A DNA stretch of 64,000 nt from an uncultured Verrucomicrobiota bacterium (GCA_903898675.1 CAIUGM010000008.1:94621-158620); one strand, 5' to 3'. Positions 53,263 to 62,352 are shown, counted from the stretch's first letter. The notes: generated by a model from the sequence alone, not told the origin. Numbers and translations: made by a program.

Positions 53263-54204
53263 TTACTTAGTCGGCGTCGGATCAGCCTTGGCGTCTTCCA
53301 CCTTGATGGTCGGCACCTCGGTGGCCGCCCCCTTCAGGCCGGAATCAAGATCCTGGCCGGGCGGCGGGGCGGTGATTTCAAAGTGAGGCGCGGCGGCGGG
53401 CGCAGCCGCCGGGGTCTCGGCGGCGCCGGCGGCCGGAGCCGGGGTCGCGGCGGCAGGCGCGGCCTTGCGGCCGCCCTTCGCACCCACGGCCTTGAAGCCG
53501 GGGATGATGAGCGACTGGCCGGCGCGGACCTTGGAGGGATCGGTAATGTTGTTCGCAGCGGCGAGTTCGCCGGTGCTCACCTGATATTTGCGGGCGATCA
53601 CGCCGAGGCTCTCGCCCGGCTGCACGGTGTGGCGGACGGCTTCGCCGCCCGGGCCAGCGGCCGGGGTAGCGGATTTTTCCGTCGCAGCGGGCTTGCCGGC
53701 CGGGGCCGCGGTGGCGAGATCCTTGGGGGCGGCAGCGGCGCCGACCTTGCCGGGAATGATCAGTTTCTTGCCGGGCTGCAGCGAGGCACCCGTGCCGAGG
53801 CTGTTGGCCTTCGCGAGTTCGGAAACCGAGAGGTGGTTTTTCTTGGCGATGCTCCAGAGGCTGTCGCCCTTGCCCACCGTGTAGGTGGAGACCGGCGCAA
53901 CGTCCTCGGTCGCCTTGGCTGGGATCACGGCGACCGCCGCGGCCGAACCGGGACGCGTCGGGACGGCGTGACCGGAGGGCGAGGCGGGCGAGTAAGTGAC
54001 AACCGGGGTGCCGTTATCCACGACCGTCGGGCTGACCGCGCCGGTGTCGAAGGCCACGGGCGCCGAGGTTGAGCCGGTGGGCACGGTGGCATCGGGGGTC
54101 GGCACGTTGTGCGGACCGGATTGGCAACCAGGGCTGGCAAAAATGAAGATAAACGCGAGCAGGTGCACGGCGACAACGGCTCCGAAGATCTGGAGAATTT
54201 TCAT
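53263..54204 (-). CDS. LysM-repeat cell-wall-binding protein
   Basis: 313 aa. One N-terminal membrane segment or signal (GAVVAVHLLAFIFIFASPGC) ends at a Cys that might be lipidated, although SPGC is not a standard lipobox. Two LysM domains: YTVGKGDSLWSIAKKNHLSV (about residue 108) and HTVQPGESLGVIARKYQVST (about 191), each ending in LIIPG. Linkers and the tail are Ala/Pro-rich and probably disordered. LysM binds peptidoglycan GlcNAc, and with no catalytic domain it is likely a scaffold. Its place between murD and ftsW suggests a role at the septal wall. Confidence 0.88.
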   Translation of the reverse strand: MKILQIFGAVVAVHLLAFIFIFASPGCQSGPHNVPTPDATVPTGSTSAPVAFDTGAVSPTVVDNGTPVVTYSPASPSGHAVPTRPGSAAAVAVIPAKATEDVAPVSTYTVGKGDSLWSIAKKNHLSVSELAKANSLGTGASLQPGKKLIIPGKVGAAAAPKDLATAAPAGKPAATEKSATPAAGPGGEAVRHTVQPGESLGVIARKYQVSTGELAAANNITDPSKVRAGQSLIIPGFKAVGAKGGRKAAPAAATPAPAAGAAETPAAAPAAAPHFEITAPPPGQDLDSGLKGAATEVPTIKVEDAKADPTPTK

Positions 54205-54258
54205 GGCGGGAATATGAGAGGCAGGGTTGGTAGTTTGCTATCTAAAAATGAGAGTTAT

Positions 54259-55527
54259 TCACAGCTTTTCCACAATGCTTTCGAACTGGCGGCCGCGGTC
54301 ATCGTAACCGCGAAACATGTCGAAGCTGGCAAAGCCGGGACTGAGCAGAATGTGATCGCCGCTGACCGCCCGGGCCAGGGCTGACTTTACCGCCTCCTCG
54401 AGGTTTCCGCAAGGGGTGAACGGCACCTGCTGGGCCCGGCAGAAACCCGCGAGGACGGGCTGGGTTTCGCCGATCAGAAAGGCATGGCGGATCCGTGTGG
54501 CGATCCGGGCGACGAACCCGGCCAGGTCGCCGCCCTTGGCCTTGCCCCCGCCAATCCAGAGCACGGGTGCGGCAAACGTGGCCAGCGCCGCCTCGGCGGC
54601 ATGGAAATTGGTGGCCTTGGAGTCGTTCCAGAAGGTCACGCCGTGGCGCTCCCCCACCTTCGCCAGCCGGTGGGCACCGAGGCGGAAGCTGCGGGCGGCC
54701 GCGTAAAGCTTTTCCTCGGGCAGACCCGCCTGCCGCCACCAGGCCAGGGCGAGGAGGAAGTTTTCCAGCTGGGGATAGGCGCCAAAGACCGTGCCGGCGA
54801 GGCGGGCGATGACCGGCTGCCCTTCCGAGGCGACGCAGGCGGACTCCGGCAGGTCACGGCCTGACTCCGCGGCGAATTTCTGGACGGAGGAGCCGACGAA
54901 GACCGCCGCCGCCGGGGTGCGGGCGACCAGCTGCCACTTGGCGTTGAAATACGCCGCCAGCCCCGGGTGACGCTCAAGGTGATCCTCGGCAAAATTGGTC
55001 CAGAAGGTCGCGGTGGGCCGCAGGTACTGCAGCGTCTCCGCCTGAAAGGAACTGACCTCGCACACGGCAATATCCACGCGGCCGGTCTGCTCGATCACGA
55101 GGCGGCTGAACGGATACCCGATATTGCCGGTCATGTGGGCCCGGCGCCCGCTCAGGTTGAGCGCGTGGGTCAGGAATTCCGTGAGGGTCGTCTTGCCGTT
55201 GGTGCCGGTGATCGCGAGGACCTCCCCTTGCCAGAACAGCGACGCAAAATCGAGTTCCCCGAGGCAGATGCAGCCGGCGGCCCGGGCCGTCTCCAGCCAG
55301 AGATGCTCCGGCGCGAAGCCCGGACTGAAGACCACCAGTCCGTGCCGGCGGGCCTGCTCCACGGTAAACTCGTTTTCCGCATCCGCGGCCTTTTCATCAT
55401 AAACGCAACCCGATCCGCCGATCGACGCCAGCAACGAAACCACGCCCCGGCCGCTCACGCCCCCGCCGAAAATGGCGACGGGGCGCTGCAGCAGGACAGC
55501 GATCTCATCTGGCGGTGACGGGAGCAT
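54259..55527 (-). CDS. murD: UDP-MurNAc-L-Ala:D-Glu ligase MurD
   Basis: 422 aa Mur ligase that adds D-Glu. FGGGVSGRGVVSLLASIGGS (N-terminal nucleotide-like loop), FSPGFAPEH (usual SPG.), LAITGTNGKTTLTEFLTHAL (ATP loop), GNIGYPFSRLV, EVSSFQAETLQYLRPTATFW (E.SSfQl), HRLAKVGERHGVTFWNDSKA with T (HR.e.v....gv.f.nDSKaTN) and HILLSPGFASFDMF (LlSPa.aSfD.F). Slightly shorter than typical. The start 55527 avoids the repeat-coded upstream extension. The LysM gene follows 54 bases downstream. Confidence 0.94.
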   Translation of the reverse strand: MLPSPPDEIAVLLQRPVAIFGGGVSGRGVVSLLASIGGSGCVYDEKAADAENEFTVEQARRHGLVVFSPGFAPEHLWLETARAAGCICLGELDFASLFWQGEVLAITGTNGKTTLTEFLTHALNLSGRRAHMTGNIGYPFSRLVIEQTGRVDIAVCEVSSFQAETLQYLRPTATFWTNFAEDHLERHPGLAAYFNAKWQLVARTPAAAVFVGSSVQKFAAESGRDLPESACVASEGQPVIARLAGTVFGAYPQLENFLLALAWWRQAGLPEEKLYAAARSFRLGAHRLAKVGERHGVTFWNDSKATNFHAAEAALATFAAPVLWIGGGKAKGGDLAGFVARIATRIRHAFLIGETQPVLAGFCRAQQVPFTPCGNLEEAVKSALARAVSGDHILLSPGFASFDMFRGYDDRGRQFESIVEKL

Positions 55528-55537
55528 GGGAAAAAGA

Positions 55538-55610
55538 GTAGGTGCCCGCTGGCAGCAAAAAGGTAAGGTTCCGATTGGTTGGTATAAAGAACCTGTCAGC
55601 GGGCTCCTAC
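55538..55610. repeat. GTAGGTGCCCGCTGGCAG/CTGTCAGCGGGCTCCTAC inverted repeat
   Basis: 18-base arms, two mismatches, just upstream of murD. The right arm supplies the last codons and stop of the 61-aa ORF at 55596-55781. Confidence 0.8.
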
Positions 55611-55781
55611 GAAAGTCTTGGCGGTCCGCAGCAGCGGACCCTCCGGCAACGCGGCCTGCCCCTTGCGGAGGCGGCTGAGCTTGGCCAGCGAACGAACGAC
55701 CGGCTGGCGCAGCAACAACACGCTCGTGCGGGTGACGTCGCGGAAACTGGGCGTGATCTCGAAATTGTAGTCGATGGGCAT
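55596..55781 (-). CDS. Possible 61-aa protein between mraY and murD
   Basis: A short ORF starting MPIDYNFEITPSFRDVTRTS and continuing VLLLRQPVVRSLAKLSRLRK, rather basic, with no family recognised. It lies in the dcw strand and direction. Its last six codons and stop come from the repeat at 55538-55610, so it might be a remnant truncated by that repeat. Codon composition in the first 50 residues looks like neighbouring genes. Existence as a protein is uncertain. Confidence 0.4.
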   Translation of the reverse strand: MPIDYNFEITPSFRDVTRTSVLLLRQPVVRSLAKLSRLRKGQAALPEGPLLRTAKTFVGAR

Positions 55782-55841
55782 GGGCGGAGTGGTGATTGGG
55801 TGGATGTGGTTTAGGTCTCGGTGGCTTACGGTGTAGTCGCC

Positions 55842-55989
55842 GCAAATTTCAAAGGCCCAGCGCCAACTGCCAAAGAAATCCCGACAAAAAGGTATTCCAT
55901 GCCTTGCGAGTGGAGTGGTGGCGGTTCATTTGGTTTTCTGAGTTTTCCAAAATTTATTTGGCCTTTGGCGTTTTTGAAATTTGGAATTT
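55842..55989. repeat. CCAAAGGCC/TTTGGCCTTTGGCG repeat upstream of the 61-aa ORF
   Basis: Left arm CAAATTTCAAAGGCCCAGCG, then CCAACTGCC; right arm CAAAATTTATTTGGCCTTTG, then GCGTTTTTGAAATTTGG. Same words as 51988-52080. It directly follows the mraY stop on the minus strand. Confidence 0.8.
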
Positions 55990-55991
55990 TC

Positions 55992-57107
55992 TCAGCGCAG
56001 CTTGAGCGTCGCCAGTCCCGCCAGCGCAAAGCCGAGCGAGAGGACCCAGAAGCGGAGGACCACCTTGGTCTCGGGCCAGCCGCGTTTCTGGAAATGGTGG
56101 TGGATGGGCGCCATGAGGAACAGCCGCTGCCCGGTGCCGGTGCGGCGCTTTGTGAACTTGAACCAGCCGACCTGGAAAATCACCGACAGCGCCTCGAGGA
56201 CGAAGACCCCGCCGACGATCACCAGGGTAAACGGCTGGTGGATCATGAAGGCCATGACGCCGATGAGTCCGCCGAGCGCGAGCGAACCGGTGTCACCCAT
56301 GAACACCTCGGCCGGGTGCGAGTTGTACCAGAGGAACGCCATGCAGGCCCCGACGAGCGCGCCGCACACGACGGTCAGTTCACCGGTGCCGGGCACGTGG
56401 CTGAGCAGCAGGTATTCGGACAGATAAACATGGTCCGCGACATACGCCATGATGCCGATGACCAGCGCCACGGTGATCGTGCAGCCGACCGCCAGGCCAT
56501 CGAGACCGTCGGTCAGGTTGATCGCGTTGCTGAAGCCCACGATCCAGAAATAGATCAGCACGAGCAACAGCCACCAGGGCATGTGGCTGATGATGGCGGT
56601 CTTCAGGAACGGCACCCAGAGCTCATGGATTTTCTGCGCGCTGACCGGATGCCAGAGCAGGACGCCGAGCGCGATGATCGTGGTGCCGGACTGCCAGGCG
56701 ATTTTTTCCCAGGACTTGATGCCGTCCTTGTTCTTGTGGACCACCTTCAGGTAGTCGTCGCGCCAGCCGGGAATGGTCAGGGCTGTGTAAACAAACAACG
56801 CGACAATCATCCAGACATTCGGCTCGGCCCAGAGCACGCTGCTGACGAAGACCGAGACGAAGATGATCAACCCGCCCATGGTCGGCGTGTGCTTCTTGTC
56901 GAAGTACGTCGCGCCCAGCGAACCGGTGCGTTCGTCGATATAGCCGTGGCCGAACTTCAGCTCGCGGAACCTGCGGATGAGCCACGGGCCCGTGAAGAAG
57001 CCGATCAGCAGCGCGGTCGCGGCCGCCCCGACCGTGCGGAACGGAATGGAGTGCAGCAGCCGCAGCGGGCCGAAGAGATGCGCGTACTCAGAGAGGTAGC
57101 TAAGCAT
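55992..57107 (-). CDS. mraY: Phospho-MurNAc-pentapeptide transferase MraY
   Basis: 371 aa, ten-helix membrane enzyme that makes lipid I from UDP-MurNAc-pentapeptide and undecaprenyl phosphate. Signatures: KKHTPTMGGLIIFVSVFVSS, GWRDDYLKVVHKNKDGIKSW (D-D-x-x-K), FSNAINLTDGLDGLAVGCTI (N-L-T-D-G-L-D-G), SLALGGLIGVMAFMIHQPFT and LMAPIHHHFQKRGWPETKVV (HHH). The usual pattern VGDTGSLALGG has MGDTGSLALGG here. Its start overlaps the murF stop by eight bases. Confidence 0.96.
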   Translation of the reverse strand: MLSYLSEYAHLFGPLRLLHSIPFRTVGAAATALLIGFFTGPWLIRRFRELKFGHGYIDERTGSLGATYFDKKHTPTMGGLIIFVSVFVSSVLWAEPNVWMIVALFVYTALTIPGWRDDYLKVVHKNKDGIKSWEKIAWQSGTTIIALGVLLWHPVSAQKIHELWVPFLKTAIISHMPWWLLLVLIYFWIVGFSNAINLTDGLDGLAVGCTITVALVIGIMAYVADHVYLSEYLLLSHVPGTGELTVVCGALVGACMAFLWYNSHPAEVFMGDTGSLALGGLIGVMAFMIHQPFTLVIVGGVFVLEALSVIFQVGWFKFTKRRTGTGQRLFLMAPIHHHFQKRGWPETKVVLRFWVLSLGFALAGLATLKLR

Positions 57108-58473
57108 GGGCGGCAGCGTGCTGGTCGAGCACGGTTTCAAGCTGGTAGCGGCGGCTGCCCTTCAGAAAGACGGCCCCCGCAAATCCGATCAGGCGGTCGC
57201 GCACGGGCTGCAGGTCGGCGAGCACCGCGACTTGCGCCGCATCGTTGCCGTTTTCCAGCAGTCCCTCGCGCAGGGCCCCGGCCTGGTCGCCGATGGCAAA
57301 GAGATAGTCGCCGCGCCGCAGATGCAGTAGCCGGCCCAGCTGCCGGTGATACACGGCGGCGTCCGGGCCCAGTTCCTCCATGCAACCCAGCACATAGAGT
57401 CGCGGCTGGTCGGTCCCCGTGAGGCTGTTAAAGGCATCGATGGCGTCGGTCATCGACGCCGGGTTGGCATTGTAGAAATCACAATAGACCGTGGCGTTGC
57501 CCGCGCGGCGGAATTCCCCGCGCCATTTCGAGGGCTGCCAGTTGGTGATCCGGGCCTGCAGCACCGCGTCGCCCACCCCCAGCTCGGCGGCCAGCACGAG
57601 GGCCAGCGCCGCATTCTGCGCCATCCCGCTGGAGACGCGGCGCAGGAGAAACCGGCGTTTCCGGTCGAGGGTCACCTCGGTCCGGTCCGGGCGCTGGAAA
57701 AGATTAAAGCCCACGCTGCGCCCGGCGAATTTGGTCATGCCCTCGTTCTCCGGCACGACGACCAGGGCATCCGCAAGCGCGCGGAAAGGCGCATAGGCCA
57801 GGCACGAAGCCGGAAACACCCGGCGACCGCCGGACCGCACCCCGGCCAGCAAGCCGGCCTTCTCCACCGCCACGCCCTCGACCGAACCCAATTTCTCAAT
57901 GTGCGCCGGCGCCACGAGCGTGACCACGGCATGGTCGGGCTCGATCATCGCGGTCAGCGGCGCCATTTCGCCCGGCCCGCCGATGCCGGCCTCGATCACG
58001 GCCGCGCGATGCAGCGCCGGATCGAGCTTGGTGAGGGTCAGCGGGACGCCGAGGTGGTTGTTCAGGTTGCCCTCGGTCGAGAGGACCTCGGGCCGGCCGC
58101 CGAGCAGCAGTGCCAGCAGGTCCTTGGTGGACGTCTTGCCCACGCTGCCCGTCACACCCACCACCGTCCCGTGAAATTCCCGTCGATGTTCCCGGGCGAT
58201 CCGCTGAAACGCCGCGAGGGCATCGGCCACGACGAGTTGCGGCAGGGCCGAGTCGCTGATTTCGCGACTGACCAGCGCCGCCGCGGCCCCGCGGGCCTGC
58301 GCCTCGGCCAGAAAATCGTGCCCGTCGCGCCGGTCGGTCCTTAGCGCGACGAAGACCTGGCCGGCCGCGAGCTGCCGGGTGTCCTGCGTGAAGCCGGACA
58401 ACCCCGCACCCGGTAAGCGGGTCCAACGGCCGCCCGTCCAGGCGGCCATTTTTTCTGCGGCGAAGGTTGGCAT
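57100..58473 (-). CDS. murF: UDP-MurNAc-tripeptide:D-Ala-D-Ala ligase MurF
   Basis: 457 aa Mur ligase that adds D-Ala-D-Ala. N-terminal FTQDTRQLAAGQVFVALRTD (uridine-binding domain), GVTGSVGKTSTKDLLALLLG (ATP loop), TEGNLNNHLGVPLTLTKLDP, IEAGIGGPGEMAPLTAMIEP (usual E.g...pGei..L), VYCDFYNANPASMTDAIDAF (D.YNANP.S....l..f) and LYVLGCMEELGPDAAVYHRQ (LGDM.ELG; the Asp is Cys here). It lies 10 bases after murE, with mraY overlapping. Confidence 0.94.
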   Translation of the reverse strand: MPTFAAEKMAAWTGGRWTRLPGAGLSGFTQDTRQLAAGQVFVALRTDRRDGHDFLAEAQARGAAAALVSREISDSALPQLVVADALAAFQRIAREHRREFHGTVVGVTGSVGKTSTKDLLALLLGGRPEVLSTEGNLNNHLGVPLTLTKLDPALHRAAVIEAGIGGPGEMAPLTAMIEPDHAVVTLVAPAHIEKLGSVEGVAVEKAGLLAGVRSGGRRVFPASCLAYAPFRALADALVVVPENEGMTKFAGRSVGFNLFQRPDRTEVTLDRKRRFLLRRVSSGMAQNAALALVLAAELGVGDAVLQARITNWQPSKWRGEFRRAGNATVYCDFYNANPASMTDAIDAFNSLTGTDQPRLYVLGCMEELGPDAAVYHRQLGRLLHLRRGDYLFAIGDQAGALREGLLENGNDAAQVAVLADLQPVRDRLIGFAGAVFLKGSRRYQLETVLDQHAAAHA

Positions 58474-58483
58474 CGAAGGAGGT

Positions 58484-59971
58484 TCAGACCGTCTTGATTT
58501 TCTTGATGGCGATCAGCTCGCGCACCACCTGCCGGTCGTCGAAGGGCACGATCGTGTCGGCAAATTCCTGGTAAGTCTCATGGCCCTTGCCCGCAATCAG
58601 CAGGCAGTCGCCCTCGCGGGCCGCATCGAGCGCCAGGCTGATCGCCCGGCGGCGGTCCTCCACGAAGCTGATCCGGCCGGGCTGCCCAACGCCGGCCTGC
58701 ATGTCGGTGAAAATCTGCGCGAGCGCCTCCGAACGGGGATTGTCCGCCGTGGCCCAGGCAAAGTCGGCGAACTCCTGCACCGCCGCCGTCATCAGCGGGC
58801 GCTTCGAGCGGTCGCGGTTGCCGCCGCAGCCGAACACCACGAGCAGCCGGCCGGGCGTGATGGCCCGGAGCATGCCGAGCGCGTTGCGCAGCGCGTCGTC
58901 CGTGTGCGCATAGTCGACGAGCACGTTGTAGGGCTGGTCCTCCTCGATGCGCTCCATGCGGCCCGGCACGCCGGGAAAACTCTTGAGCCGCGCCATGATG
59001 ACCTGCGGATCGCGGCCGAGGGCATAACAGGCGGCGAAGGCGGCGAGCAGGTTGCTCACATTGTAGCGGCCGATGAAGGGACTCTCGATCTCCAGCGCGC
59101 CCTCGGGCCAGACGAGCCGGAGCTGCGTGTTCTTGAAGTTCAGGCGCACGTTCTCGGCGCGAACCGTCGCCTCGGGGGCCTCGCCGAACGTGACCAGGCG
59201 GACATGCGCCGGGATGGCGGCGGCGAGCTGGCGGCCGTAGGGATCGTCGAGATTGATCGCCGCCGCCTTGGGCGCCGCGCCGGCCGCGCCCGTGAACATG
59301 CGCGACTTCACCGCGAAGTACGCCTCCATCGTCTTGTGGTAATCGAGGTGGTCGCGCGTGAGATTCGTGAAGACCGCCACGCCAAACTGCATGCCCAGCA
59401 CGCGCTGCTGGTCGAGACCGTGGGAGCTGACCTCCATCGCGGCCTGCCGGCAGCCGGCATCGCGCATCTGCGCGAGCATGCCGTAGAGCTCGAGCGACTC
59501 GGGCGTCGTGCGGTACGACGGCACCACGCGGGCGCCCAGGTCGTAGTTGACCGTGCCAATGACGCCGACGCGCTGCGCGGTCGTCGAGAGCAGGTGCTTG
59601 ATCAGGTTGGTGACGGTGGTCTTGCCGTTCGTGCCGGTGACGCCGACCAGGTCGAGGGACTTGTCCGGAAAATTGAAGAACCGCTGCGAGACCTGCGCGA
59701 GCGCCCGGCGGGCATCGGCAACCTGGACATAGGTCACGCGCGCGGCCGTGCCCGAGGGAATGCGCTCCGCCACGATGGCCACGGCGCCGCGGTTGATCGC
59801 CTCGTCGATGAAGGAGTTGCCGTCGGCCCGGCGGCCCGGGAGGGCAAAGAACAGGTTGCCCGGCATCACGCGACGGCTGTCCATCGCGAGCCCGGAGATG
59901 GGCCGGTCAAGGTCGCCCTTGCTGGCGACAATGTCGCCGTCGGTGAAATAATCGGAAAGCTTGGGGGCCAT
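58484..59971 (-). CDS. murE: UDP-MurNAc-dipeptide ligase MurE (meso-diaminopimelate type)
   Basis: 495 aa. Adds the third amino acid of the stem peptide. Substrate loop ISGLAMDSRRVMPGNLFFAL, ATP site GVTGTNGKTTVTNLIKHLLS, EVSSHGLDQQRVLGMQFGVA (EvSSH.L...R), VDYAHTDDALRNALG, GCGGNRDRSKRPLM, and ATADNPRSEA. The DNPR motif marks the meso-diaminopimelate-adding enzyme rather than lysine type. A longer start at 60076 would overlap the ftsI stop (ATGA) and cannot be excluded. The extra 35 basic residues are not typical of MurE, so 59971 (MAPKLSDYF) was chosen. Confidence 0.94.
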   Translation of the reverse strand: MAPKLSDYFTDGDIVASKGDLDRPISGLAMDSRRVMPGNLFFALPGRRADGNSFIDEAINRGAVAIVAERIPSGTAARVTYVQVADARRALAQVSQRFFNFPDKSLDLVGVTGTNGKTTVTNLIKHLLSTTAQRVGVIGTVNYDLGARVVPSYRTTPESLELYGMLAQMRDAGCRQAAMEVSSHGLDQQRVLGMQFGVAVFTNLTRDHLDYHKTMEAYFAVKSRMFTGAAGAAPKAAAINLDDPYGRQLAAAIPAHVRLVTFGEAPEATVRAENVRLNFKNTQLRLVWPEGALEIESPFIGRYNVSNLLAAFAACYALGRDPQVIMARLKSFPGVPGRMERIEEDQPYNVLVDYAHTDDALRNALGMLRAITPGRLLVVFGCGGNRDRSKRPLMTAAVQEFADFAWATADNPRSEALAQIFTDMQAGVGQPGRISFVEDRRRAISLALDAAREGDCLLIAGKGHETYQEFADTIVPFDDRQVVRELIAIKKIKTV

Positions 59972-60072
59972 TTTAAAGATGCGCGAGGTGACGCGGTTGG
60001 AGGCGCGGGTGCGGTGGAGCGGCAGGGAGCGGAAGGCGGCGACGAGGGGATAGTTGGGAGTAAGGTAGCCGA

Positions 60073-61926
60073 TCACCGGACACCTCCCTGCATCGCGAGA
60101 ACGTTGGGCGTGGCGGGCATGACGGGTTTGATTTCGAGATACTGGATGAGCTGCTCGGCGATGTGGTGGAACGCCGGCGCGGCGACCGCCCGGCCGTAGG
60201 CGACCCCGCCGTTGGGCATGTGCGCATCATCGACGATCACCGAGAGCACCACCTCGGGGCGGCTCGCGGGGAAAAAGCCGACAAAGGAAGAGACGTGGCG
60301 GTTGGTGACGTATTTGCCGTCGACCAGCTTCTGCGTCGTGCCGGTCTTGCCCGCGACCTCGAAGCCCGGGATGTCAAAACCCTTGGCCGTGCCCTCGCGC
60401 ACCACGCCGGTGAGCAACTGGGCGAGCTGGGCGGCCGTGCTGGACTTGAGCACCGTGCCGCGCTTCTCGGGCCCGAAGGTGCGGATGACGACCCCGTTGG
60501 CGTCCCGGATTTCCTTGATGATCTGCGGCCGCAGCAGGACCCCGCCGTTCGCGACCGCGCTCATCGCCATGTGGATCTGCAGCGGCGTGGCCGCGACCGA
60601 GTGACCCATCGGCATGCGGGTGATCGTCAGGCCGTCCCACCGCTCGGGGGCGGCGAGCTGGCCGCGGATCTCGCCGCCGAGTCCGAACCCGGTCGGCTGC
60701 CCGAAGCCGTAGAGGCGCGCGTACTCATAGAAGCGCTGCTCACCCATGAGCATCGCGAGCTGGGCGGCGCCGCGGTTGCTGGAGTGCGCAACGATGTCCG
60801 CCACGCTGAGCATGCCGAACGGCTCGTCTTCCTTGGGCAACTTGAGGGTGTGGCCCTTGTAATCGATGGTCGTGATGCCGCAGTCGAAGCGGGAAAGCGG
60901 CGTCACCAGGCCCTCGTTCAGGGCGGCGCCGATCGCGACGATCTTGAAGGTCGAGCCGGGCTCGATCATGTCCGTGACGGCGTAGTTGCGCTGGGCGTCG
61001 AGCGGAGCCTTGCTGTAATTGTTGAGGTCGTAGCTCGGGTAGTTCGCCATGCCGAGGATGGCACCCGTCATCGGGTCGCTCGCGATGATGGTCGCGAAGT
61101 GCGGAGTGTATTTCACGGCGATCGCCTTGAGCTCATCCTCGATGATGTGCTGGACGACGGCATCGATGCTGAGCACGACGTTGTTACCGTCCTGCACCGG
61201 CACCTCGCGCGAGCGGAACTGCGCGAGTTCGCGGCGGGCCCCGTCCTTCTCGGACTCGATCCAGCCGTCCTGGCCCTTCAAATACAGGTCAAAATGGTGC
61301 TCAGCCCCGGTTACCGGCAGGCCCTCCTTGTTGACGTAGCCGATCACCTGCGCCGCCAGGCTGCCGCTCGGGTAGACGCGGCGATAGGCGCGTTCAAACG
61401 TGAGCCCGCGGATGTTGAGCGCGGCGATCTTGTCAAAGGTGGGCTCGTCCACGGCTTCGCGCAGCTTGACCCAGCGGTCCTTGGTCTGGCCGTCGACCTT
61501 GCCGTCGCGCGTGTCGTTCTCCGGCTTGATGCTGCGCAGGCCCGGCGCGAACGCCTTCTCCACGTCCGCGAGCGGCATGCCCAGCAGGGTCGCAAGCTGG
61601 CTGCGCTTGGCCACTTCCTCGGTGCGCTTGCGGGAGCGGCGGGCCTCGTTGGTGTCGGACTCAAGGTACTCGTCGAGCGCCCAGGGATCCACGGCCACCG
61701 TGATCTCGGAACGGCTGGTCGCCAGCAGGTTGCCGTGGGCATCAAGGATCGTGCCGCGACGCGCATGCTCCACGACGATCTGGCGGCGGGCCTTGTCGAC
61801 GAACCGCAGCAAGTCCTCGCGGTCCAGCACGTGCAGGAACACCAGCCGCACGCCCACGGTGACGAAGCACGCGAGCACGCCGATGGCGAGGAGGGTCAGG
61901 CGATTGGTGGCGAAACCCTTCGACAT
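60073..61926 (-). CDS. ftsI: Septal penicillin-binding protein FtsI (PBP2B/PBP3 type)
   Basis: 617 aa class B transpeptidase that cross-links septal peptidoglycan with FtsW. One N-terminal transmembrane helix (LTLLAIGVLACFVTVGVRLV), dimerisation domain with RRGTILDAHGNLLATS, then the penicillin-binding domain. SxxK in EPGSTFKIVAIGA (catalytic Ser), SxN in VAHSSNRGAAQLA, KTG in EVAGKTGTTQKLV. It starts three bases after the ftsL-like stop. No PASTA domains at the C-terminus. Confidence 0.95.
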   Translation of the reverse strand: MSKGFATNRLTLLAIGVLACFVTVGVRLVFLHVLDREDLLRFVDKARRQIVVEHARRGTILDAHGNLLATSRSEITVAVDPWALDEYLESDTNEARRSRKRTEEVAKRSQLATLLGMPLADVEKAFAPGLRSIKPENDTRDGKVDGQTKDRWVKLREAVDEPTFDKIAALNIRGLTFERAYRRVYPSGSLAAQVIGYVNKEGLPVTGAEHHFDLYLKGQDGWIESEKDGARRELAQFRSREVPVQDGNNVVLSIDAVVQHIIEDELKAIAVKYTPHFATIIASDPMTGAILGMANYPSYDLNNYSKAPLDAQRNYAVTDMIEPGSTFKIVAIGAALNEGLVTPLSRFDCGITTIDYKGHTLKLPKEDEPFGMLSVADIVAHSSNRGAAQLAMLMGEQRFYEYARLYGFGQPTGFGLGGEIRGQLAAPERWDGLTITRMPMGHSVAATPLQIHMAMSAVANGGVLLRPQIIKEIRDANGVVIRTFGPEKRGTVLKSSTAAQLAQLLTGVVREGTAKGFDIPGFEVAGKTGTTQKLVDGKYVTNRHVSSFVGFFPASRPEVVLSVIVDDAHMPNGGVAYGRAVAAPAFHHIAEQLIQYLEIKPVMPATPNVLAMQGGVR

Positions 61927-61929
61927 GGC

Positions 61930-62346
61930 TTAGCGGAGGGACGCGTTGACGACGCGGAAGGAAAAGGGATCGTTGCGGGAACCGGTCGTGCTTGCGGCGA
62001 CATTGAACACGTCGCGATTGCCCTTGGCCATCAGGCGCAGCTCGGGGGACTCGCTGACGCGCTGCACCTGGATCTCGCGCGGGGACAGGAGGCCCAGCCG
62101 CATGACTTCATTCTGGCGGAGCAGCGCCTCCGGGTTGAGCGCGGCGGCGACCTCGGCGTTAACCTCGTCGAGCTGGCGCTCGACATCCGCGATCCTGACC
62201 TCGAGGGCGTGGCTGCGGTTGGCCGTGCCGGAGATGCCCTGGCGCACCCAGACGGCCCCGAGGCCAAGCGTGCCGGAAAACACGAGGAGCAAAAGCGTCA
62301 GGGCGATGAGCTGGTTGACGCAGGTGTGGGTGGGCGGTGGCTTCAT
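61930..62346 (-). CDS. ftsL: FtsL-like divisome protein
   Basis: 138 aa bitopic protein. Cytoplasmic tail, one transmembrane helix (LIALTLLLLVFSGTLGLGAV, about residues 13-32), then a coiled-coil (HALEVRIADVERQLDEVNAE) and a short periplasmic tail. FtsL evolves fast, so the assignment relies on size, topology, coiled coil and position between rsmH and ftsI. It forms the FtsQLB complex in model organisms; an FtsB is not seen here. Gap to rsmH is 6 bases. Confidence 0.75.
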   Translation of the reverse strand: MKPPPTHTCVNQLIALTLLLLVFSGTLGLGAVWVRQGISGTANRSHALEVRIADVERQLDEVNAEVAAALNPEALLRQNEVMRLGLLSPREIQVQRVSESPELRLMAKGNRDVFNVAASTTGSRNDPFSFRVVNASLR

Positions 62347-62352
62347 GGTCGG

